Shown here: positions 15,310-24,054 of the stretch, in pieces | How the letters are laid out: each line of letters opens with the position of its first letter | Position numbering within the stretch: position 1 is the stretch's first letter | Assembly: GCA_016290325.1 (NCBI GenBank) | Contig: JAEETL010000026.1 | Span: 1 to 38,634 of the forward strand | Source of the DNA: Muribaculaceae bacterium | Lineage (GTDB): Bacteria; Bacteroidota; Bacteroidia; Bacteroidales; Muribaculaceae | Direction of reading: 5' to 3' | DNA: 38,634 nt | Position numbers and translations under genes: made by a program | The notes under the pieces: generated by a model | Databases searched by the model: none | What the model was told of the DNA's origin: nothing | What the model saw: only the letters and a program-made list of their open reading frames with translations

Positions 15310-16790
15310 GCTGGTTGAACTGATAATGATTCTTCTTCGTCATCGTCGGCTTCTGCCATTTGTTCGCGCAGTTGTCGCTTTGCCTCTTCAACCGTAGCAA
15401 ACTCGGGGTGCTCTTCGGCCGCGTAGTGGCGGTTAAGCGATAAGGCCAGGAACATTAATGACAGGCTCAGGACCTGAGGAGTGAGAGGTGCCCAGTCGCT
15501 GTTACCCTGAACGAGCCAACAGCACATGACGCCCAAGCCCGAAATGTTCAGGATATTGTAGTAGCGGTTGCGCGATTGCCGCGTTCGCCACTTAAATGTC
15601 GCTATATACCAGATTACAAAACCAAAAATGGGCAGGAACCCGATTAGGCCTAGCTCATCAATCAAAATGATCCAGATGTTGTGAATAGGATTGGTGAACA
15701 TGAACTCCTCGGGTTGCCACAGGTCGGTCATGTCAAACACTTGCTCAAATATCACGGCCGAGCTGTTCTCGCCCAAATATGTGAGATGGGCATTCATGCC
15801 CACGCCTACCAGCGGGTGGTCTTCAAAGATCTCATAACCGCAATAATAGTGCATGAGTCGTGAGGTAGTCATCTCATCGAGATCCTCCACGTCACTGAAA
15901 AGGAAGCTCAGCGGGCCCGAAAGTAGTAGGGCAATCATGATGCCCAGTGGCACGATACCCTTGAGGATGCTTTGGAGGCTGAGCAACTTGTAGCGGCGAT
16001 AGATATAGAACACCACGATAGCAAGCACCGATGCCACCGATGCCAAGAGGGCGCTGCGGCTGGCCGTGAGAACAATCACGATAAAAGCCATGCCGGCAAA
16101 GATGGCGCTGGGGCGGCGTTTGTAGGCCGTGATGAAGCATGCGACAAAGAACGTGAAATAGTAAGACGCATAGGTGCCCAACGCATTGGGGTGGCCCATG
16201 GTGCCCACGGCACCCACACGTTCCTCGCTGCGCGTCGAGGCCTCGCTGTCAAACATCTTGACGACACCTTCCATGCCTAATACGGGATAGCAAATCGCCA
16301 GTATAAAGTGCAGGATAACGGTGCATGCAAGTCCAATATAGATACCGCGGATGACGCTCTTGACCGAGAAGCTGTTGGCGAACAGATACATGAAAACTGC
16401 AAACGACAACAGGTAGAACACCTCAACCAGGGTTTGTCGGCGCGCGATGTTGTAGGGATTGAGCAGCGTGTAAGCCGCATAAGCCAGGAAGATGAAGAAT
16501 AGCCACAAATTGGGTCGGCGGATGCGCCACTGCTTGCCTTTTGCCACTATCCATAACAGCAGCAACGACATGAAATAGAACGGCCATAGCGACAAGCCTG
16601 TTCCAAACGTGCCGCAGGGTTCACCGTCACCCTTAAACACAGGCAGGAAAAGACGGGTAAAGCAACACGAGAAGGTATAGATAGATATGAAGATCTCATG
16701 CAAGCGCACCTTAGTCAGCCGATTGCTCTCGCGCGCGAAGAAGAATACCAGCGCGAAGCCCAACGTGACGAATATGAGCGCTCGATCCAT
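15306..16790 (-). CDS. O-antigen polymerase/ligase-like membrane protein (Wzy type)
   Basis: This is a 494-residue polytopic protein with about eleven hydrophobic segments. A large periplasmic loop in the second half contains HYYCGYEIFEDHPLVGVGMNAH and TNPIHNIWIILIDELGLIG. These resemble the conserved H-x-x-P-x-x-G-x-G and H-N-x-x-L motifs of Wzy_C (O-antigen ligase) proteins. The C-terminus is cytosolic and very acidic (EQMAEADDDEEES). Its role is to join lipid-linked repeat units in the periplasm into a long chain. It sits between the Wzc-type co-polymerase and a glycosyltransferase, exactly as expected for a Wzx/Wzy pathway. Ligase and polymerase members cannot be separated by sequence alone. 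The operon context favours polymerase. Confidence 0.85.
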   Translation of the reverse strand: MDRALIFVTLGFALVFFFARESNRLTKVRLHEIFISIYTFSCCFTRLFLPVFKGDGEPCGTFGTGLSLWPFYFMSLLLLWIVAKGKQWRIRRPNLWLFFIFLAYAAYTLLNPYNIARRQTLVEVFYLLSFAVFMYLFANSFSVKSVIRGIYIGLACTVILHFILAICYPVLGMEGVVKMFDSEASTRSEERVGAVGTMGHPNALGTYASYYFTFFVACFITAYKRRPSAIFAGMAFIVIVLTASRSALLASVASVLAIVVFYIYRRYKLLSLQSILKGIVPLGIMIALLLSGPLSFLFSDVEDLDEMTTSRLMHYYCGYEIFEDHPLVGVGMNAHLTYLGENSSAVIFEQVFDMTDLWQPEEFMFTNPIHNIWIILIDELGLIGFLPIFGFVIWYIATFKWRTRQSRNRYYNILNISGLGVMCCWLVQGNSDWAPLTPQVLSLSLMFLALSLNRHYAAEEHPEFATVEEAKRQLREQMAEADDDEEESLSVQPA

Positions 16791-16833
16791 GCTACAGGTT
16801 GTCGTTAAAGCCGATGTCTAGAGGACCTGATTC

Positions 16834-19164
16834 TTAGTCCTCATCCTTAGTCTTTCCGTAACCGTAACCGTAAGTGTTGTCGTTGCTCGGTTTGGTGTCG
16901 TTGAGCACGACGCACATGTTCTTAAGCTGCTTGTTGGCGGCGATGCGGTTCATGAACTTCACCAGATTGCGTTTGGTGTAGTTGGCGCGGGTGACATATA
17001 CGGTAGCGTTGCTGTATTTGTCAAGTGCAAAACTATCGCTCACCATGGCCACGGGAGCCGAGTCGACAATAATGATGTCATACTTGGCACGCAGGTCCTC
17101 AAAGAACTGCTTCACGCGGTTGCCCAGCAGCAGCTCAGAGGGGTTGGGTGGAATGGCGCCACCAACAAACACGTCCATGCCTTCGACCTCGGGGCAGGGC
17201 TGAGCGATGTTCTCAAGGGTGACATCGTTGCGTGACAGGTAACTGGTCACACCTGGTACGTCGTTCAGGTTCAGCATTGATGCCAGCTTGGGCGACCTGA
17301 TATCCATTCCTACCAGAGCCACGCGTTTACCCAACAGGGCAAACGATGAGGCTATATTGGTGCTGACAAACGATTTGCCCTCACCGCTCACGCTACTGGT
17401 AACGAGGACAACCTTGTCGTTATCGTCATTGAGCATGAATTGCAGGTTGTTACGCACATAGCGGAATAGCTCCACAATGGCCGAGGTCTTGCCCTCCTTG
17501 ACCACCAGCTGGGTGTTGTGGCGGTTGTGATGGATGTGACCGATAAAAGGCACTTGGGAGATTTCCTCGAGTTCCTCCTGGTTGGAGAACTTGGTGGTGA
17601 ACATATCCTTGAGATACAGCAACAACAGCGGCAAGAAGATACTGGCCAGTAATGCCATGGCAAGAATGACCATCTTGTTGGGGCTGATGGGTGTATGCTC
17701 GGCGTAGGCATGGTCCACAATTTTGCCTTTAGGCGTTGTAGCGGCCAGCACGAGTGAATTTTCCTCACGTTTTTGGAGCAGGAAGGTGTAGAGGGTGTTC
17801 TGGATGCCCTGCTGGCGATACAGCTCGCGAGACTCGCGCTCGATAGAGGGCACTTTGTTCATGTCACCCGAAGCCTGGTTGACCTGGCTATACATCTTCT
17901 TGAGCTGCATGTCCACACCCTTGATTGACGTGTTGACTCCCTGCAGCACGTTGTTGTGCATGGTCTCGATTTGCTGGTCAAGCTGTTTGATCGCCAAGTT
18001 GTTCTCTTTGGCCGACAACTCGAGCTCTTGACGTTTGGCCAGCAGGCTATTGTAGGCCTTGATAGCGCCTGATGCCGCGCTTGAATCCACGTCAAAGGGG
18101 ATATAGGAGTGCCTGTTGGCGGGATTGGAAACAAAGTCCTTGACCATTCCCAGCAATTGTTTGTTAGACTCCAGCTTGATGATGGCGCGGTCGGCCAATT
18201 CCTGTTTGGCGATTGATGATTTGAGCTGCAGCTCGGCGTCCGAGATGCGGTTGTTGCGCTTGTAGGCCTCGATATCGGCCTCACTGCTGGTCAAACCCTT
18301 GTAGATGAGTGCCAGTCGCTCGTCAATGAACTTGGCCGTGTTGATGGCCTCTTCATCTTTCTCACGCTGTCCGCGCTCGTTATACAGCTCCATGAGCTTG
18401 TTGAGGATGTCGATACCGCGCGACGGGTTGTTCTCGGCAATCGACAGGTTGATGCCATTGGACTTCTTGGTGGCGAGTTTCACCCTAATGCGGCGGTTCA
18501 ACTGTTCACCGCGCAGCTGGTTGCCATAGAGTGATGCCCTGATGTGGCATTGTTTTCCTGATTTGAAACGGTCGGTGGGCTGAACGCCAAACACGCCATA
18601 GGCCGTCTTCACCGTTGTCGGCAATGTCGCGTTTTCCAGTTCGGCGAGCGTTTTGTCGCCCTTGGTGGCCTTGATGTGGACCTGACCCTGCTTGTTTACG
18701 TCAACCTTGAATTTCAGCACCGAGCTCAAGGTGTCAAACATCTCGTCGGGAGCGACAATCTCGATGGGCGATGAGTCATAATGATCCTTGTCGGGCTTGT
18801 ACCATTCTTTCTCCTCTATATAGGAACGGTTGAGCTTGAGTTGCTTGGCGACCTGGGTGCAAAGCTCCTGAGACGAGAAAACGATCATCTCGTCATCGAC
18901 CTTGCTGCCCTGACCCATGAGCTTCATGCTCTTGAGCAGATTGGCACCGGCGCCCGCGCTGTTGTCGTCTTGAGCGATGAGGACAACGGCCTTAATGTTA
19001 TAGACGCGCTTGGCATACTTGAGATAAGCAAATGCCAGCGTCATGCACGCGATGAGCGAGAGCAGGAACAGCCACCAGTAACGCTTATACTTGCGCACAA
19101 AGTTGCCAAAATCAATAATCTGCTCTTCTTGTTGTGGGTTGGAAGGTATATTGAATTTTGCCAT
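16834..19164 (-). CDS. Polysaccharide co-polymerase / BY-kinase (Wzc type, fused)
   Basis: This is a 776-residue, full-length fused protein. The Wzz domain has a first membrane helix near residues 31-51 (YWWLFLLSLIACMTLAFAYL). A long coiled-coil periplasmic region of about 200-460 follows. A second helix comes at about 500-525, preceded by the proline-rich PISPNKMVI motif. The cytosolic kinase domain has Walker A SGEGKS (593-598), Walker A' ALVGMDIRSP (D621) and Walker B IIIVDSAP (D701). The tyrosine-rich tail is short, YGYGYGK (Y765, Y767, Y769). BY-kinases phosphorylate their own tail and set chain length and export with Wza. The cognate phosphatase (Wzb) is not in this window. It is separated from the exporter gene by 13 bases. 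Confidence 0.93.
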   Translation of the reverse strand: MAKFNIPSNPQQEEQIIDFGNFVRKYKRYWWLFLLSLIACMTLAFAYLKYAKRVYNIKAVVLIAQDDNSAGAGANLLKSMKLMGQGSKVDDEMIVFSSQELCTQVAKQLKLNRSYIEEKEWYKPDKDHYDSSPIEIVAPDEMFDTLSSVLKFKVDVNKQGQVHIKATKGDKTLAELENATLPTTVKTAYGVFGVQPTDRFKSGKQCHIRASLYGNQLRGEQLNRRIRVKLATKKSNGINLSIAENNPSRGIDILNKLMELYNERGQREKDEEAINTAKFIDERLALIYKGLTSSEADIEAYKRNNRISDAELQLKSSIAKQELADRAIIKLESNKQLLGMVKDFVSNPANRHSYIPFDVDSSAASGAIKAYNSLLAKRQELELSAKENNLAIKQLDQQIETMHNNVLQGVNTSIKGVDMQLKKMYSQVNQASGDMNKVPSIERESRELYRQQGIQNTLYTFLLQKREENSLVLAATTPKGKIVDHAYAEHTPISPNKMVILAMALLASIFLPLLLLYLKDMFTTKFSNQEELEEISQVPFIGHIHHNRHNTQLVVKEGKTSAIVELFRYVRNNLQFMLNDDNDKVVLVTSSVSGEGKSFVSTNIASSFALLGKRVALVGMDIRSPKLASMLNLNDVPGVTSYLSRNDVTLENIAQPCPEVEGMDVFVGGAIPPNPSELLLGNRVKQFFEDLRAKYDIIIVDSAPVAMVSDSFALDKYSNATVYVTRANYTKRNLVKFMNRIAANKQLKNMCVVLNDTKPSNDNTYGYGYGKTKDED

Positions 19165-19177
19165 GTCGTCAGGTGGT

Positions 19178-19990
19178 TTATTTGCTTGCTACAAGTGCGA
19201 TAATCAGCGATGCGATGACCGAAGCCGAGCTCACGACAGTGGAGAGCACCGAAAGCTTGAATGCATTGTTTTGGTTATACTTGGAGTTGTCGATGCGGAT
19301 TTGGTTAGGCTCGACATAAATGACATCGTTCTGGCGAAGGTAGAAGTAGGGAGAATTGAAAATCTCGCTACTGTTGAGGTCAAGGCGGTGATAGGAACTT
19401 ACGCCCTCCTCGGTGCGGATCACGAAGACGCGATCACGCTTAGCAAACTCGGTAAGGTCGCCACACTGGGAGATGGCGTCAAGCACGGTGAATTTCTCGT
19501 GGCTCGAGTAGGTGCGTTGCGGATTGTTCACTTCGCCCATCACATCGACACCAAAGTTCACTAGGTCAACACGCACGTAGGGGTCCTTGACGTCCTTAGA
19601 AATCATCTCGGTGATTTCTTGTGAGATTTGAGCCGTGGTTTTATCCTTCACCAGGTAACGTCCTAAAACGGGCAGCATGATATAACCCTGCTGGTCCACG
19701 ATATAGGTTTGGGTACGGGGCTGTGTCGCCTGACGCAGATTACCTCGAGTGGCAGGGTTATCCATGGGCAGGTTGTAGGCTGCCGTAGCCTCGGGAACGG
19801 CCGATGATACCGAAATGATTAACTCGTCATCGGGCTGGATATGAATCGGGTAGTCATTCTGATGTTTGGTTAAAACGCCCGATGGACTTTCAAGGATGTC
19901 TTTAAAATAGGACAGGTTGTTGTCCTTGGTTGTAGTGCATGACAAAAGCGTGGCCGCTGCTATCAGCATTATAAGTAATCTTGATTTCAT
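19178..19990 (-). CDS. Polysaccharide export lipoprotein (Wza type)
   Basis: This is a 270-residue lipoprotein, with the signal peptide ending LLSC (lipid-modified Cys at residue 18). The polysaccharide-export domain is clear: HIQPDDELIISVSSAVPEA (about 49-69) and GYIMLPVLGRYLVKDKTTAQ, followed by a SLBB-like segment (VDVMGEVNNPQRTYS, SQCGDLTEFAKRDRVFVIR). A C-terminal hydrophobic stretch (about 245-268) would cross the outer membrane as in Wza. It forms the outer-membrane channel for the chain made by the neighbouring polymerase. It is shorter than E. coli Wza (about 380), as is normal for Bacteroidales homologs with one SLBB domain. It is in operon with the Wzc gene after it and the flippase before it (48-base gap). 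Confidence 0.92.
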   Translation of the reverse strand: MKSRLLIMLIAAATLLSCTTTKDNNLSYFKDILESPSGVLTKHQNDYPIHIQPDDELIISVSSAVPEATAAYNLPMDNPATRGNLRQATQPRTQTYIVDQQGYIMLPVLGRYLVKDKTTAQISQEITEMISKDVKDPYVRVDLVNFGVDVMGEVNNPQRTYSSHEKFTVLDAISQCGDLTEFAKRDRVFVIRTEEGVSSYHRLDLNSSEIFNSPYFYLRQNDVIYVEPNQIRIDNSKYNQNNAFKLSVLSTVVSSASVIASLIIALVASK

Positions 19991-20038
19991 AGCGGTTGTT
20001 AAAGTATTTATTTACTATTTAACGAGTAGACATGACAA

Positions 20039-21478
20039 TTATTTTGTCACGCTGCGTGTTTTGGTGATTTTTGACAATATCAGCTCGCGAATGTCCTTGT
20101 AACAGGATCCTGCAATGCATGCTAAAGCAGCGAGCATGAAGGCGATGTCGGCCCACCAGGGAATGTTGCTGTAGAAGGGTATGGCGCTTATCAGCATCAC
20201 CGCCACGGGAACAGCGGTAAGCTTAGCTATTTTCAGGATGAAGTAGCGGCGCATGTCATGCCAGCGGTAGATGAACAGCACCAGATAGGTGACGAGCTGG
20301 GTGATGATGACGCCATAGACTCCCAATGGCTTGATGAGTAGGAAATTAAGCACCACATTGACTGCTGCCGAAAGCACGATGGCGGGCAGCGTGCGCTTGG
20401 TGTCCTTAGCACACTGGTAACCCATGTCGAAGAAGGCAGCAGCGGCAAAAATCACGGCCGACAAAGCCAGCGGATAGATATAGTTGAGACTCTCGCTGTA
20501 TTGCGCGGCAACCAGCCAGCCATAGTTGACCTTGAGCATGAAAACATAACCCACCAAAATCAAGCCCAGCAGCATGATGTAGCTGTTGAACATCTTGGAG
20601 AAAAATCTGTCGCGGTCAGGGCTATTGTACTGCAAGATGGCGGTTTCCTGCCAAGCTTGGTAGAAGATAATGGCGAGCGTATAGATAATGCCTGTGAAGC
20701 GTGTGGCAACAGCATAGACACCGTTGACGTCAAGTCCCAGGAAATGGGTGATGAACAGGCGGTCGCTGCTTCCAGTGAGCCACCAGCACAATGAGCCTGG
20801 CAGCAACGGTAACGAGTAGCGCAGGATGTCGTGTGCCACCTCACGCGAGTCGATGCTCCATCGCGTGTTGCGGGTAATCAACCTCACACGGGCCTCAACG
20901 AGGATTAACGCCAGCACTCGTGCCAGGATGTTGGCTAGGAAAATGCCCTTGATGCCCCATCCCATGCCAACGACAAAAAAGATGCTGAACAGGCCGATGC
21001 CTAGAGCCGACAAAATGCCCACCGTGGCAAACGCGCGGTTATTGCCCAATCCCCTAAAGACCTGGGAGTAAACCTCCTGGAATGACATGGCCAGTAACAT
21101 GCCTAGGGCATAACCCAAATACTGGATATTGGTGAACATGGCCAATGCCGCCGTGATGATGAGCGAGAGCACCGTTGTCGCAACCATGGTACGTGACACG
21201 AAGGTGACGATGCGCTGGCGACGGGTGTCGTCGTCACAGTCGAGCAGGAACCTGAAGGCGCCGTCGCGCAACTGCAGGGTCACAAAAGGCATGAGCAGCA
21301 GACACCAGGTGAAGCACAGGTCATAATAACCGAAATCTGACTTGTCGATATAATGAGTATACATCGGCACCATCAGGAAAGTGATGATCTTGGAGCCGAT
21401 GTTTCCAATGGCATAGATGCCGATATCCTTAACGAATTTGGATGACCGGCTGCCTGCCTTATTATTGTTGCCACTCAT
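20039..21478 (-). CDS. Polysaccharide flippase (Wzx/MATE-like)
   Basis: This is 479 residues from the ATG at 21476-21478. A longer frame from 21499 would contain the -7 promoter element, so the internal start MSGNNNKAG is preferred. Twelve to fourteen hydrophobic segments begin with FVKDIGIYAIGNIGSKIITF, the standard opening of Wzx proteins, then MVPMYTHYIDKSDFGYYDL. It moves undecaprenyl-linked repeat units across the inner membrane. It is the first gene of the minus-strand polysaccharide operon. The last helix is followed by a basic tail (LILSKITKTRSVTK). The family is large and identification rests on the opening motif and topology. The substrate glycan is unknown. Confidence 0.9.
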   Translation of the reverse strand: MSGNNNKAGSRSSKFVKDIGIYAIGNIGSKIITFLMVPMYTHYIDKSDFGYYDLCFTWCLLLMPFVTLQLRDGAFRFLLDCDDDTRRQRIVTFVSRTMVATTVLSLIITAALAMFTNIQYLGYALGMLLAMSFQEVYSQVFRGLGNNRAFATVGILSALGIGLFSIFFVVGMGWGIKGIFLANILARVLALILVEARVRLITRNTRWSIDSREVAHDILRYSLPLLPGSLCWWLTGSSDRLFITHFLGLDVNGVYAVATRFTGIIYTLAIIFYQAWQETAILQYNSPDRDRFFSKMFNSYIMLLGLILVGYVFMLKVNYGWLVAAQYSESLNYIYPLALSAVIFAAAAFFDMGYQCAKDTKRTLPAIVLSAAVNVVLNFLLIKPLGVYGVIITQLVTYLVLFIYRWHDMRRYFILKIAKLTAVPVAVMLISAIPFYSNIPWWADIAFMLAALACIAGSCYKDIRELILSKITKTRSVTK

Positions 21479-21488
21479 TTTTCGGCTG

Positions 21489-21496
21489 CAAAGGTA
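21489..21496 (-). promoter_or_regulatory. -7 element of the Wzx/Wzy operon promoter
   Basis: Read on the minus strand this is TACCTTTG, matching TAnnTTTG. Only 10 bases separate it from the ATG at 21478, so the mRNA would have a very short leader. No good -33 TTTG lies at the expected 19-21 base distance. The neighbouring plus-strand gene starts at 21607, so the 128-base region between them is a shared divergent control region. Confidence 0.55.
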
Positions 21497-21606
21497 CAAA
21501 ATAATTGAGTTTTTACGCTTTTTTCATCAAATGTTTGTAATTTCGCACTTTAAACCGCTTGATGGCATAACCACAATAGTGGCTGTCTTTAAGAGCTTTG
21601 AGATAG

Positions 21607-22650
21607 ATGATAAAGACAATAAATTCGTGGCGTGGACTCATGGCGGTCGTTGTGGTATCGTTCCATAGCGGCTTGGGCTACCTGTGGAATCTGACTTATT
21701 CAGGCGTTACGTTTTTCTTTATCTCCAGTGCGTTTTTGTTGTCGGCCCGACATCCGTTTGACCGGCTGTCAAAGAGTGATTACAAGAACTTTGTCTTTGG
21801 CCACTCCATGCGGTTATACCCGCTCAACTGGCTTGCGCTGGCTCTAATGATAGCCTTGGCGCTTGGTTTTCACACCGCGAGTGTGGATTGGGGCGCTACG
21901 GCATTGACTGCATTGCTCCTGCAGTCGTGGTCTCCCGTGCATGATGTGCATTACTGCCTCAACCCTGTCGCTTGGTTTATGAGCGCGTTACTGTTCTGCT
22001 ATGTGGCTTATCCGTTCCTAGCCCACTGGGTGGGGCGGTTGCGTTTCTGGCCAAAAGCGATACTGACAGCTGTGATGGTGCTTGTCCTGGGGTTGATGCT
22101 GGTTCCGTTGGATGCCGAGGGACGCGAAACGATGTTTGTCAACCCGCTTGTCCATGTGGTGGATTTCACTATGGGTATTCTGCTTTACCATGTCTATAAA
22201 ATACTGAAAAATAAGAATTTACAAATTGGCTTCGGCACGGCGACCCTTGTTGAAGTGGCCTTGCTGATATTGCTCGCGTTGACCGTGGTCGCTACGGTCA
22301 AGACCACCTGGTTCAAACCTTGGGAGGATGATCTGCTGTGGCTGCTGCCTCAAGGGGCTATTCTTGTGGCTTTGACGCTGTTTGACGGCCGCGAGGGCGC
22401 CGTCGGCCGGGTGTTGTTGTGGAAGCCCTTGCAGTGGCTGGGAAGCATCAGCTACGAGGTGTTCATGTTGCAGTTTGTGGCATTTCACCTGTTCAACTAT
22501 GTGCTGTCGCCTGTTGCGGGCCACTTCGGGGTGCTTATCTATGACCTCAAGACGCTGTGTGTGTGGTTGGTACTGTTGCCTTTGGCATGGGTTGTGAACC
22601 GTTATTTCACCCGCCCGATTAGTGCCTATTTTAAACGTAGAATCAAATAA
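21607..22650 (+). CDS. Acyltransferase family 3 membrane protein (tandem copy A)
   Basis: This is a 347-residue protein of ten or so hydrophobic segments. It begins MIKTINSWRGLMAVVVVSFH, with the conserved R-G and the terminal His of helix one. GVTFFFISSAFLLSARHPFD and HSMRLYPLNWLALAL follow, which are standard acyltransferase-3 blocks. It closes with VVNRYFTRPISAYFKRRIK, a basic cytosolic tail. It transfers acetyl or similar groups to sugars at or outside the inner membrane. It is divergent from the flippase gene and 8 bases ahead of a paralog that shares the whole block order, a tandem duplication. Acceptor specificity is unknown. The context points to the surface polysaccharide. Confidence 0.87.
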   Translation: MIKTINSWRGLMAVVVVSFHSGLGYLWNLTYSGVTFFFISSAFLLSARHPFDRLSKSDYKNFVFGHSMRLYPLNWLALALMIALALGFHTASVDWGATALTALLLQSWSPVHDVHYCLNPVAWFMSALLFCYVAYPFLAHWVGRLRFWPKAILTAVMVLVLGLMLVPLDAEGRETMFVNPLVHVVDFTMGILLYHVYKILKNKNLQIGFGTATLVEVALLILLALTVVATVKTTWFKPWEDDLLWLLPQGAILVALTLFDGREGAVGRVLLWKPLQWLGSISYEVFMLQFVAFHLFNYVLSPVAGHFGVLIYDLKTLCVWLVLLPLAWVVNRYFTRPISAYFKRRIK

Positions 22651-22658
22651 TTAACGAT

Positions 22659-23747
22659 ATGATAAAGACGTTAAACGGTTGGCGTGCCGTGTTCGCGCTG
22701 ATGATAGTGCTTTTCCATGTGGGTGTTACCGGCCTTGAGGAAATGACATGGGCAGGCGTTAGCTTTTTCTTTATGGCGAGCGGTTTCCTGTTAAGGTTCA
22801 AATATCCTTTTGAACAGCTAAACAAGGAGACTTATTCTCGTTTCTCGTTGCGCCATGCCCTTAAGTTATATCCATTGCACTGGCTTGCACTTGTGCTGTT
22901 GCTGGTTGCCTTGGCATTGATTGGAAAACTGGTGATCAGGCCCGGTGTGCTGGCGCTGGATGCCGCGTTGTTGCAAAGTTGGTCGATGCACCATTCCATC
23001 TATTTCTCCTACAACCCGTTTGCCTGGTTCCTGAGCACACTGTTGTTCTGTTACTTATGTTATCCGTTGTTGGCCCGATGGTTTTCGCCCCTTGGCTTGC
23101 GTGTAAAACTCATCGTCTTTATTGTGCTGATTCTCATCGATATCGTGCTGCTGGGATTCATGGATTTTTACGGCAAGACTGCCATGTATGTCTTCCCGCC
23201 GGTGCGTTTGATCGATTTCATGCTGGGAATGACGCTGGCCGATGCTTCGGGAAAAATCAAGCAGCTGCCCGTGTTAGGCAAGAGCAAGAATGGCACCGAC
23301 CTCGAACTCATAGCCATTGCCATGTTGTCGGTGGGAGTGTTGTCTATCCGCTCCTATCCCTTGATGATGCCATGGAGTGATGCCATCCTGTGGTGGTTGC
23401 CTGTAGCACTGGTGATATTGACTTGCTGGCTCTATGATAAGCGAGAGGGCTTCGTTGGCATGGTTTTAGCCTCCAAACCCATGCAATGGTTGGGGAACAT
23501 CAGTTTTGAGATCTTCATGCTGCAATGCCTGGCACCGATTATCTATACTTACCTGGTTGATCCCGTACTGTGGCATTTCGGCATTACTGAGTTTGCCAAT
23601 ATGGTGAGCAACGACCTCTTTGGTGTCAATGCTAATCTGTTATACGTTTTCGTTCTTCCCATCGACATCGTTCTCGCATGGCTCGTAAATCGCCTGTTTA
23701 CCCGCCCCATGACCCGCTTGCTCAACCGCCTTCCCGCGTTTAGATGA
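22659..23747 (+). CDS. Acyltransferase family 3 membrane protein (tandem copy B)
   Basis: This is a 362-residue paralog of the gene just upstream. It begins MIKTLNGWRAVFALMIVLFH, and GVSFFFMASGFLLRFKYPFE, HALKLYPLHWLALVL, SYNPFAWFLSTLLFCY and LVNRLFTRPMTRLLNRL align block by block with copy A. The extra length is in an extracytoplasmic loop near residue 320 (FANMVSNDLFGVNANLLY). The 8-base gap indicates one transcript. The two copies differ enough to suggest separate sugar positions rather than a fresh duplicate. The transcript probably ends at the hairpin at 23939-23980. Confidence 0.87.
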   Translation: MIKTLNGWRAVFALMIVLFHVGVTGLEEMTWAGVSFFFMASGFLLRFKYPFEQLNKETYSRFSLRHALKLYPLHWLALVLLLVALALIGKLVIRPGVLALDAALLQSWSMHHSIYFSYNPFAWFLSTLLFCYLCYPLLARWFSPLGLRVKLIVFIVLILIDIVLLGFMDFYGKTAMYVFPPVRLIDFMLGMTLADASGKIKQLPVLGKSKNGTDLELIAIAMLSVGVLSIRSYPLMMPWSDAILWWLPVALVILTCWLYDKREGFVGMVLASKPMQWLGNISFEIFMLQCLAPIIYTYLVDPVLWHFGITEFANMVSNDLFGVNANLLYVFVLPIDIVLAWLVNRLFTRPMTRLLNRLPAFR

Positions 23748-23816
23748 ATCTGTGTTGACTAGTCTATAGCTCAGCAAAGTCAAAATTAAGAATTGGACTT
23801 AACATCATATCAATTT

Positions 23817-23844
23817 GTAGAGACGCAAAATTTTGCGTCTCTAC
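23817..23844. repeat. Perfect 28-bp palindrome
   Basis: GTAGAGACGCAAAA is followed directly by its exact reverse complement. Palindromes of this GTAGAGACGC type are scattered in intergenic DNA of several Bacteroidetes and cyanobacteria (recalled, not checked). It has no T-run, so it is an interspersed repeat rather than the terminator, which lies further on. It may also act as a small transcript-end stabiliser. Confidence 0.75.
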
Positions 23845-23938
23845 GTGTTCTAAAGGGTTAATCTGATGGGTATTAAGGTGCTATTCCTCAAGTATACATT
23901 AGGATTAATGAGGTCCCATGCTGTGAGGGATAAAGAAA

Positions 23939-23980
23939 CTGCACATAGCTGCAGGAATTGCAAGCTATGTGCAGTGCTTT
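23939..23980. terminator. Bidirectional terminator between convergent genes
   Basis: A 12-bp stem, CTGCACATAGCT (23939-23950) with AGCTATGTGCAG (23963-23974), has a 12-base loop. TGCTTTTTT follows on the plus strand, and a T-rich stretch (AGTTTCTTT) follows on the minus strand. It lies between the acyltransferase pair (ending 23747) and the adhesin gene (ending 24055), which converge here. Confidence 0.8.
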
Positions 23981-24054
23981 TTTAGTGGGAAAAGACTAAA
24001 GGGATGTTATCCCGCCCCTCATGGAGAGGGTAGTCTTAATCTCACAGTCGTGAT

